48,746 bases of DNA, from the NCBI GenBank assembly GCA_028700325.1, contig JAQVSV010000010.1, positions 1 to 48,746 on the forward strand. The letters run 5' to 3'. The number at the start of each line of letters is the position of its first letter. Within the stretch, counting starts at the first letter, position 1. The notes beneath the pieces are model-generated. The model saw only the letters and a program-made list of their open reading frames with translations, made no database searches and was not told where the DNA came from. The DNA is from Elusimicrobiaceae bacterium. Lineage in GTDB: Bacteria > Elusimicrobiota > Elusimicrobia > Elusimicrobiales > Elusimicrobiaceae. Of this stretch, positions 42,343 through 48,746 are shown one piece after another. Both the position numbers and the translations under genes were made by a program.

Positions 42343-43323
42343 TTAGAACACAAACCTTAACCCCAACTGGTTCACCGTACCCAGCGCCCCGAACGGAGTG
42401 AACGCATAATCAATCCCCACGCCGTAGCCAAGCAGCTGGCTGGTATAAACACCTACACCGAACGACAGTTTCGAAGTTTTCGACAGGTTAAACCGATCCA
42501 GAAAACTGCTGTCGTAATTCTTGCCGTGGTCATCCGAGTCATAATAGCCGAAGCGAAAACTCAGCCGGCCGACTTCGGTAGTTTCTTCCGGGATCAGTAT
42601 TTCGACACCCAGCCCCGGCCGCACACGGTTGTCGGACGGGTTTTCCAGCTCGCCGGAAACCGTCAGATAAGAACCCAGGCTCAAAGCCGCGCCGACGCGG
42701 GAAACCTGCACGACCTCGTCCTTATTGCCCATATTCATCATCGCGCCGCCCAAGTGCAGCAGATTGCCGAAATGCAGCTGCGCGCCGACATCAAAAACCA
42801 TATTGGCGTATTCGGTGCCGGCATTATCCTCCGACACGCGCTTTAAGGACGCGCCCACCGAAAAAGATTCCACGAAAAACGACCGCGCCAGCGTCAGCGT
42901 AATGAAATCATTGCGGACGGTAACCTCATCGTTCGGCTGGGGGATATTGTTCACGTCGCGCGCGTCGAACCCGTCCACCGTCATATATGCGGCGTTGACC
43001 CCGATCACCGTCTGCCCGACAGGGTGCACATAGCCGAAATAATAGCCGCCATAATCCTGCACCCATTTAAGGTATGTGAAATACATTTCCCGCTGCTTGG
43101 TCATCCCCACGCCCGCGGGGTTCCACACCAGCGCGTCCGGCCCTTCGGCCAGCGCCGCATATGCGTGGCCAAGAGCCTGAGCCTTCGGCGACCCGATCCC
43201 CAGTTTCATAAACGAACCCGCCTGCGTGCCGGCGCTGCTGCTTATCGCAAACACCGCTTGAGCCGGATACAGGCCCGCGCCTATTATAAGGATTGCAGCT
43301 GTCTTTAAAATGGATCTTTTCAT
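42343..43323 (-). CDS. PorV/PorQ-family outer-membrane beta-barrel protein
   Basis: 326 residues. Signal peptide MKRSILKTAAILIIGAG to about residue 24 (QAVFA), then SSAGTQAGSFMKLGIGSPKAQALGHAYAALAEGPDALVWNPAG, as short motifs LGIGSPKAQALGHAYAA and DALVWNPAG, which is the hallmark of PorV/PorQ/UPF0164 FadL-like barrels. Alternating strands with aromatic ends fill the rest, and it terminates NQLGLRFVF, a C-terminal aromatic barrel signal. The ATG overlaps the TAA of the FlgD-repeat protein gene (TAATG). PorV in type IX secretion escorts cargo with C-terminal sorting domains at the cell surface. The tight pairing with a large secreted protein fits that, but no PorKLMN or SprA gene is in the window. 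Confidence 0.85.
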   Translation of the reverse strand: MKRSILKTAAILIIGAGLYPAQAVFAISSSAGTQAGSFMKLGIGSPKAQALGHAYAALAEGPDALVWNPAGVGMTKQREMYFTYLKWVQDYGGYYFGYVHPVGQTVIGVNAAYMTVDGFDARDVNNIPQPNDEVTVRNDFITLTLARSFFVESFSVGASLKRVSEDNAGTEYANMVFDVGAQLHFGNLLHLGGAMMNMGNKDEVVQVSRVGAALSLGSYLTVSGELENPSDNRVRPGLGVEILIPEETTEVGRLSFRFGYYDSDDHGKNYDSSFLDRFNLSKTSKLSFGVGVYTSQLLGYGVGIDYAFTPFGALGTVNQLGLRFVF

Positions 43324-46300
43324 TATGGCACCAGTATTTTCTTCACAGTCTGGCATACCTGCCTGTTGCCCTGTGCGCTCTTGAGTTCCATCACCGCAAA
43401 ATACACGCCGCGCGCCACTGTCCTGCCGCTTGAATTCTCGCGCCTCCACACGGCTTCCAGATTGGGATAATTGGAACCCGGCACCTGATAACCCCAGTCA
43501 TATTCGTAAATCAGATCGCCCGGCAGATTATATATCTTGTACGAAAAGTATCCCGGCGTAGGAACTTTCGTTATTCTGAAAGTGCCTGAGCTTTGCCGCA
43601 GCGGATTAGGATAAAAACTGGTCGTGTTGGCGAATGAAGTGCAGGGATCGGGATCCTCGCCTTCCGAAACCGCGATCACGTTCGGCGTGATATATGCGTT
43701 GAGGTCGGCCAGCGCCGATTTGTTGCTGATTTCGCCGGTGACGGAATCTATAAGCGCGGTGTCGGTGGAAGACACTATGCGGAATACATACAGTCCGTCG
43801 GGAACGGGGGTGAGCGTGCGGTCCGTACCGTCCCATAATTCAGTTATGGAAGTAAAGGGCGGACGCACTCCAACCACCGCTTTGACCAGCGATTTCGCCA
43901 GCACCGGGCTCGGATTGCCGTTATAGTCCAGCGTGGTGCCGGGCTTGAAAATCTGAACCGCGACTTTCATGGGAACCGATATCTGGTAACTGACGATGCC
44001 GTACCCCTGCGCCTCGCTGATGTCGCTTATTGCCAGATCGTATATCTTGAACGGATCCATATCTATCGTTTCATACCAGGTGGTGGGAGTCTGCAAAGAC
44101 GGATCCGGATAATTGTACGCAATCAGCTGGATCGTGTAGGCGTCGGCGTACAGATAATTGCCGTAATCGTCGCGCCCGTCCCAATAGACGGTATTGACTA
44201 TGTCCGGCGAATAAACCGCGCCGGACTGGATATTGCGGCACACGTTGTTTTTGTAAACCGGAGCCTGGCACAGCGTGGGATTGATCGCCTGAATAGTCAC
44301 CGAAGCAAGACGCGGAACCGTGAAATTTATCTCGTAAGGCGGCAAAGTCACCGTTTCGCTGGAAGACGCCATTGAGGGAATCGTGGGGATTATTTCAACG
44401 GCGTTAAAGTAAACCGGCCCGCGCGAAACGGTAAGCGTGCCCACGATGCGATCCGTCGGATATATCAGCGACTCAACCTGCCCAGTCGAATAGTTTTTCA
44501 TCGTGGAGGAGCTGTAGCCGACAATCGTGTAGACATATTCTCCGTCGGCCGCCATGGTATCGTTGTAAATGCCGTCCCATGACACCACGGTCTGCACCCG
44601 GCCGGGCCGCACCCCGGTAAACGTGATTATCGGGCTGGAACTCACCGCAGGCGGCCACACACTGGTGCCGATTACCGTGCCCGGCTCGTAGATGGACACG
44701 GTCACATACATGCTCTGCGACGGCGAATACGCGATCTGCGCGTAATCGCTGGAGCCGTTGGGCAGGGATGTCACGGCCACATCCGTTATTCGGAACAGGT
44801 CCACCGCAAACATCGTCATCTTGCGCGTGACGCGCGACGGAAACAGGTGATCCTGCGCCGACACTTCCATCATATACACCCCGGACGACACATAATAGCC
44901 GTTGTCGTCACGCCCGTCCCAGACTTCGGTATTGGTGCCCTCGGAAGAGGCCGCCCGCGCTTCGCTGCTGATGATCGTGCGGACCTGGGTGTTGCCGTCG
45001 GCCGTCATTACCCGCACGGAAACCAGCGCGGAGCGCGACAGCAGATAGGTGATGAAAAACGGATTCAAGCCGCTGACCGTGGGACTGGAACCGATCGAGG
45101 TGTTGTCAACCGACGGGCCGGTGATGCCCACATAGCCTCTGGAAATAGTGATGACCCGCTGGTAAAATTTCTGGGTATACACTTTCCCGCCGGACCCGTC
45201 CGGTATCTCCGCCCATTGCACGACAAGATAATTGCCGTCGTCAACGGCGTTGCCTGCGTCGTCACGCCCGTCCCAGTAGGTATATGAATAGGTTCTTCCG
45301 GTCTGCACTTCGGAAAAACTGCGGATCGGAGAGGCCGCGGTTCCTGAAGCGACCAGAACGGTGGGCCCGCCGGTGCCGGTGTTGTTTACGTTGGTAAGCT
45401 GGCAGTCGGGGTTATAAATCCTCGTATAAACCGTGGCGGATTCGGTGAGCACGTATTTGATGTATGCCTGTGAAGTGGAAAGCGATTCCAGCGCAGAAAC
45501 CGCAAAATCCGTCATCTGCAGGGGATCAATGGAAATCTGGCGGTGGGCGCGATACGCGTCGTCCCGGCCCCATTCGTCGTTGGCGTGCGCGTCTATCTGC
45601 AGGATGTAGTTGCCCGCCGGGAGCAGCTTGCCTTCGTAATCGCGGCCGTCCCACGCGTCGCCGTTCTGAAGCGTGCCGTCGGGCGTGCCCTCGCCGATTT
45701 TCGCCTGTTCGTAAGCGACAACGCGCTTGAGCGTCATCGTGCCCGACTCGGACGGTTCAAAAACGCCGATATTGACATACCCGTCCTTGCTCAGCCGGTA
45801 GACTATGTTATATGGCGCGGCTGCGACGGGCGTGGTGGAACCTACAACCGTCGGGGTCGTCTGCACGCAGTGGATGTCCATCACGTCAACCTGAATCGGA
45901 ATCTGATCCTTGCCGGGATACGCGCTCGTCTGCTCGATCGCGATATTGGCGTCGTCCGTGACATAGTTGGTTTTAACCGTGGCGCGAAAACCGTAAAGCC
46001 CGTTAGTGCGGCCGAACTCGCCGTCAATGTTATAACTGGCGTCCCACGAAGTGCAGTAAGTCCCTATTGGATGGTCGGAAGAACTGGAGGGACAGACGCC
46101 AATGTCATAATTGAAATAGGTCCGCAATGACGGCGCGGAACCGCTGTCGAGCGGATTTATTCCGTCGGCGTACTTGAATACCTCGAAATACATTTCGTCA
46201 ATGCCGAACTCCAGCTCGCTGGTGCATTTGATGGACGCGCACAGAGTCAAACAAGAGCCGGGATAATCTCTGTGCGCCACTGCGGTTTCATAGACCGAGT

Positions 46301-46610
46301 TCCCCGTGGCATCATAGTGAGTATACGAACCCTGCATCTGGTTATATTCGATAAGCGCCGACCAGGTCCAGGGGTTGTCGTTTCCGTTCGGCACCATCAT
46401 CGAACGCGAAGTCGAGGCCAATGTCGTTGTACTGTCAGGACATTTAAAGTCACCCGCAACAAGTTGGCCGTCATTGGGATAATAGACATCCATCCAACTC
46501 ACATAAACCTGCTGCGCGAAAATATTGGGCCCGGCAAAAAGCAAAAACGCGACGACAGCCGCGCGTAATATATTAATATAAAATATCTCGCTACTCATTT
46601 TTTTTATCAT
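43323..46610 (-). CDS. Large secreted FlgD-repeat protein with sorting-type C-terminus
   Basis: 1095 residues. Signal peptide ends near FLLFAGPNIFA (about residue 31). The first 250 residues are Cys-containing and Tyr/Ser-rich. Six FlgD Ig-like units follow, each with the WDG signature: DAWDGRDYEG, TYWDGRDDAGN, EVWDGRDDNGY, SWDGIYNDT, VYWDGRDDYGN, LWDGTDRTL. The last 90 residues (SFYPNPLRQSSGTF, SYKIYNLPGDLIYEY, GVYFAVMELKS, VKKILVP) resemble FlgD-like or type IX (type A) C-terminal domains. The ATG before IKKMSSEIF gives a plausible signal peptide; another ATG lies four codons on and neither has a ribosome site. A strong promoter ends about 35 nt upstream. It is followed by a PorV-like barrel with overlapping start. 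Probably a surface protein associated with the pilus or envelope. Confidence 0.85.
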   Translation of the reverse strand: MIKKMSSEIFYINILRAAVVAFLLFAGPNIFAQQVYVSWMDVYYPNDGQLVAGDFKCPDSTTTLASTSRSMMVPNGNDNPWTWSALIEYNQMQGSYTHYDATGNSVYETAVAHRDYPGSCLTLCASIKCTSELEFGIDEMYFEVFKYADGINPLDSGSAPSLRTYFNYDIGVCPSSSSDHPIGTYCTSWDASYNIDGEFGRTNGLYGFRATVKTNYVTDDANIAIEQTSAYPGKDQIPIQVDVMDIHCVQTTPTVVGSTTPVAAAPYNIVYRLSKDGYVNIGVFEPSESGTMTLKRVVAYEQAKIGEGTPDGTLQNGDAWDGRDYEGKLLPAGNYILQIDAHANDEWGRDDAYRAHRQISIDPLQMTDFAVSALESLSTSQAYIKYVLTESATVYTRIYNPDCQLTNVNNTGTGGPTVLVASGTAASPIRSFSEVQTGRTYSYTYWDGRDDAGNAVDDGNYLVVQWAEIPDGSGGKVYTQKFYQRVITISRGYVGITGPSVDNTSIGSSPTVSGLNPFFITYLLSRSALVSVRVMTADGNTQVRTIISSEARAASSEGTNTEVWDGRDDNGYYVSSGVYMMEVSAQDHLFPSRVTRKMTMFAVDLFRITDVAVTSLPNGSSDYAQIAYSPSQSMYVTVSIYEPGTVIGTSVWPPAVSSSPIITFTGVRPGRVQTVVSWDGIYNDTMAADGEYVYTIVGYSSSTMKNYSTGQVESLIYPTDRIVGTLTVSRGPVYFNAVEIIPTIPSMASSSETVTLPPYEINFTVPRLASVTIQAINPTLCQAPVYKNNVCRNIQSGAVYSPDIVNTVYWDGRDDYGNYLYADAYTIQLIAYNYPDPSLQTPTTWYETIDMDPFKIYDLAISDISEAQGYGIVSYQISVPMKVAVQIFKPGTTLDYNGNPSPVLAKSLVKAVVGVRPPFTSITELWDGTDRTLTPVPDGLYVFRIVSSTDTALIDSVTGEISNKSALADLNAYITPNVIAVSEGEDPDPCTSFANTTSFYPNPLRQSSGTFRITKVPTPGYFSYKIYNLPGDLIYEYDWGYQVPGSNYPNLEAVWRRENSSGRTVARGVYFAVMELKSAQGNRQVCQTVKKILVP

Positions 46611-46644
46611 AAGCTTATAGTGATATATCCAAAACGCTTTCTCA

Positions 46645-46673
46645 ATTCTATATGATATGACCCGGGCAGTCAA
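46645..46673 (-). promoter_or_regulatory. Promoter of the FlgD-PorV-tad unit (TTGACT-17-TAGAAT)
   Basis: Minus-strand -35 TTGACT, 17-base spacer, -10 TAGAAT; predicted start about 28 nt before the ATG of the FlgD-repeat protein. All genes from there to 23440 are co-directional with small gaps or overlaps, so one long transcript is possible. Confidence 0.75.
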
Positions 46674-46734
46674 TACCAAAAAGCGCGGAAAAGCACCCGC
46701 CCGGAAAACCCGGACAAAGCGCCCGGAACCCGGC

Positions 46735-48231
46735 TCAAAGCTCGTCTTTCACATCGCTGTACAGAACGTAGCCTCCGCGCCCGTGGCTTTTCACCCAGTA
46801 AAGCGCGTCATCCGCTTTTTTCAGCAGTTCGTCACCTGAAGCCGCGTCGCCCGGATAGGTGCTGATCCCCTGGCTGATGGTGACGCCGATATCGCCTTCC
46901 TTCGAAAACGGCACGGGTATGCGGATTTCGCGCACTTCCTCATCCAGCCGGCGGGCGATGGCTTTGGCCTCCGTAGCCGTGGCCTGCGGCAGCATGATCT
47001 GGATTTCATCGCCCCCGTAACGGCCGGGAAAGTCAATTTTGCGCAGGTTCGACAGGATCACCCGGCTCACCTCCTTCAGAACCTTGTCGCCGACCTGATG
47101 GCCGTAGGTGTCGTTCACGTCCTTGAAAAAATCTATGTCAATCCAGATGATCGCCATCGGCTGGCTGAACCGTTCCGCGCGATACATTTCATCCTGAAAC
47201 CGCTGGTTGAAATAACGGCGCAGGGGCAGGCCGGTCAAATCATCGTACTGCGACAGGTCCTGCACTTCCTCAAACAGCATGGCGTTGTCAATAGCCAGCC
47301 CGATCTGTCCGGCGAACGAACTGAGCGACACGATATCGTCTGGCTCGATGCGCTGCTGCGAAACCAGATTGTCCACCACCAGCAGCCCCACCCGTTTGCC
47401 CTGAACCGTGAGCGGCAGGTGCAGCACGGTGTCGCGGTATTTGTCCACCACGGTCGAATCGGGCCCCAGCACGATGTCCGCGAAGCGGTGCGTGCCCGGC
47501 AGCAGCGGAATTTCCTCGTGCGAAAGGCTGCGCACCTGCCCGTGTATGTCGGTGCTGAGTTCCCCTTTGAGCTTCTGGTCCTTGCTGTTCACCAGATACA
47601 GCCGTACCCGGTCAAACCCGAAATATTTCTGGATGCCCTGCAGAATGAACTTCATGTTCTCGCCCGACCGCATCGTCGAGGCGAACACCGCGTTGAGATT
47701 GGTCAGAGCCGTCAGCCGCCGCACCTGGCTGCGGTGCATATAATCAAGCTCCGCGAGCATAAGGCTGTGCGCCAGCTCCTCGGCCAGCCCGCGCGCCAGT
47801 TCCTTCTCGCGCGTGGAAAACGCCCACGACTTTTTCAGCCGCTCCAGCCGCAGCGCCGCGTAACGCATCGTGCGCTGTTTGCCGCCGGCGGCGTACTGAT
47901 CGGCCTGCTGCCAGCGCAGCGGCACATACATCGCCGGATAATTCAGGTCCTGCGACACATGCACTCCGCCCAGCGTCAGCACCGAAAGCAGCGGCGCGTT
48001 GTCGGGCACATAAATGTCTTCCTCCAGCTCCATGCTGTGCCCGTCGCGCCAGACCATGCCGAGCGACAGCACCGAGCTTTTCGGTTCCCATTCGAAATAA
48101 AAAACCTGGTCGAGCTTCATGTACCGCGCTATTATGTCCAGCCCCAGAGACAGCAGCTCGCCCGGGCTGTCAACCGGATGGTTCAGCTCTTTGTAAAACT
48201 CGTAAAGCACCTGGGTGGACTGTTCAAGCAT
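46735..48231 (-). CDS. GAF-GGDEF diguanylate cyclase
   Basis: 498 residues, soluble. Two GAF-like modules (about 22-160 and 170-320; AEELAHSLMLAELDYMHRSQ is the linking helix), then GGDEF (about 328-490): DLTGLPLRRYF, IIWIDIDFFKDVNDTYGHQVGDK, and the active site GRYGGDEIQI with GGDEI at 406-410. An inhibitory I-site RKID (397-400) sits five residues before GGDEI, so product inhibition is likely. ITISQGIS-type strand (VTISQGISTYPGD) and ADDALYWVKSHGRG complete the fold. The enzyme should make c-di-GMP in the cytosol. Its ATG is 2 nt after the solute-binding gene stop. Adjacency to tad suggests control of the sessile state; direct control is inference. Confidence 0.93.
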   Translation of the reverse strand: MLEQSTQVLYEFYKELNHPVDSPGELLSLGLDIIARYMKLDQVFYFEWEPKSSVLSLGMVWRDGHSMELEEDIYVPDNAPLLSVLTLGGVHVSQDLNYPAMYVPLRWQQADQYAAGGKQRTMRYAALRLERLKKSWAFSTREKELARGLAEELAHSLMLAELDYMHRSQVRRLTALTNLNAVFASTMRSGENMKFILQGIQKYFGFDRVRLYLVNSKDQKLKGELSTDIHGQVRSLSHEEIPLLPGTHRFADIVLGPDSTVVDKYRDTVLHLPLTVQGKRVGLLVVDNLVSQQRIEPDDIVSLSSFAGQIGLAIDNAMLFEEVQDLSQYDDLTGLPLRRYFNQRFQDEMYRAERFSQPMAIIWIDIDFFKDVNDTYGHQVGDKVLKEVSRVILSNLRKIDFPGRYGGDEIQIMLPQATATEAKAIARRLDEEVREIRIPVPFSKEGDIGVTISQGISTYPGDAASGDELLKKADDALYWVKSHGRGGYVLYSDVKDEL

Positions 48232-48233
48232 GG

Positions 48234-48746
48234 CTACCCGCCGTAAAGCGAAATGAGATAATCCATCTCCTTGGAAACGCGCTCCATCTTCTCCTGCATC
48301 ATTTTATGGGAGTAGCGCCCCTGCGCTATCTTGTGGCACAGCGAATTCAGCGCGCCGTCCACGATTTCAAGGTAAGTGCCCGTAACGCTGAACGCCGGCA
48401 CGGTGCCCGCGTCGCCCACGATAGCCGAGTAGGTCCGGATACGCTCGGGCGAGGAAAAGATAAACTGCTCGAACGCAGTCATGCTGCAGGGAAACGCGCT
48501 GACCATGCGGGAATAATCCATCGCGGCCTCGTTTTCGCAAAGCAGGCTGATGATCTCGGCGCTCCGGCGAACCTGCGGCGAGCGGCTGAGCACCGCAAGG
48601 TTATAGCTGGACAGAAAACTGTGCGATCCGAAAATACCGCCCGGAATGGACACCGTTTTGAGCGGAAACGGCTCCGTTCCGTCGGCCATGAAAACCGCGT
48701 CGCCCTTGCGCCGCGAAATGCACAGGCTGGCGCGCCCGTCAAGCAT
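48234..48746 (-). CDS. Extracellular solute-binding protein, C-terminal part (cut by window edge)
   Basis: 171 codons are visible to the window edge. The first visible codon is ATG, but the reading frame looks internal: GRASLCISRRKGDAVFM, then TVSIPGGIFGSHSFLSSYNLAVLSRSP, AAMDYSRMVSAFPCSMTAFEQF, and GTYLEIVDGALNSLCHKIAQ match the closing third of family 1 ABC sugar-binding proteins (a cross-strand G-R-A segment, a G-G loop, the sliding-scale helices and a final amphipathic helix). It ends EMDYLISLYGG. If so, the gene begins beyond the window and has a signal peptide there. The next gene, a diguanylate cyclase, follows after 2 nt, so the binding protein may act as a sensory input. The family call is moderate. 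Confidence 0.6.
   Translation of the reverse strand: MLDGRASLCISRRKGDAVFMADGTEPFPLKTVSIPGGIFGSHSFLSSYNLAVLSRSPQVRRSAEIISLLCENEAAMDYSRMVSAFPCSMTAFEQFIFSSPERIRTYSAIVGDAGTVPAFSVTGTYLEIVDGALNSLCHKIAQGRYSHKMMQEKMERVSKEMDYLISLYGG

Noticed and set aside
1-48746. CRISPR arrays, tRNA/rRNA genes, insertion sequences, prophage genes
   Set aside because: Read for but not found. The only tandem repeats are protein-coding stalks, and the dispersed repeat has no transposase or target-site signature visible.

Overview
This 48.7-kb window is GC-rich (about 60% by eye) and comes from a Gram-negative bacterium. Every gene I can support lies on the minus strand, so genes are read here from high to low coordinates. 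A Tad pilus locus, a PorV/PorQ-type barrel with a FlgD-repeat secreted protein, cytoplasmic two-component proteins and very Ala/Gly/Ser-rich membrane proteins together suggest a deep-branching diderm phylum. Elusimicrobiota is my best guess. That assignment is inference: no rRNA or other taxonomic marker is present.

Right end (46.7-48.7 kb): the C-terminal part of a probable periplasmic solute-binding protein is followed 2 nt later by a GAF-GGDEF diguanylate cyclase. Next, a strong sigma70-like promoter (TTGACT-17-TAGAAT, 46645-46673) appears to start a long co-directional unit running down to about 23.4 kb. Its order is: a 1095-aa secreted FlgD-repeat protein; a PorV/PorQ-like barrel joined to it by a TAATG overlap; two Flp-type pilins; TadE; CpaB/RcpC; an unusually short secretin (CpaC/RcpA); a natural TadZ-TadA fusion ATPase; TadB with an extra signal peptide and extracytoplasmic domain; TadC; and a TPR protein (TadD-like). 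After these comes an embedded signalling block: HAMP-PAS sensor without kinase, small membrane protein, winged-helix regulator with a degenerate receiver, stand-alone receiver, duplicated DsbA-like protein, Cache histidine kinase, REC-kinase and NarL-type regulator. A third Flp-like pilin, a TadG-like protein and a second TadE close the unit. No prepilin peptidase (TadV) is in the window.

Middle (7.3-23.3 kb): eight consecutive genes encode large, low-complexity, membrane-anchored proteins of unknown function, called P1-P8 here. Most share a basic, Gly-rich cytosolic N-terminus, a juxtamembrane L-[LF]-G-x-K motif, one transmembrane helix and a long Gly/Ser/Thr-rich region with an I/L-P-R-L motif. 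Four also have a C-terminal hydrophobic domain with a QGQ motif. They form at least three transcription units, started by near-identical promoters (-10 TAGACT, 17-bp spacer) with leaders of 165-225 nt. P1/P4 and P2/P3 are two paralogous pairs in reversed order. This array is the strongest candidate for an undescribed system. Its position beside the tad genes suggests, but does not prove, a role in the same surface structure.

Left end (1-7.1 kb): a polyprenol-linked glycan module consisting of a GT2 glycosyltransferase (DPM1/GtrB type) with its own terminator, two tandem paralogous GT87-like membrane proteins, a FAD oxidoreductase of the protoporphyrinogen-oxidase/UDP-galactopyranose-mutase type and a truncated ArnT-like GT-C transferase. 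The last four overlap end to start.

A dispersed intergenic repeat is present in three partial copies (about 6.1, 7.2 and 12.2 kb). I see no tRNA, rRNA, CRISPR array, insertion sequence or prophage gene.
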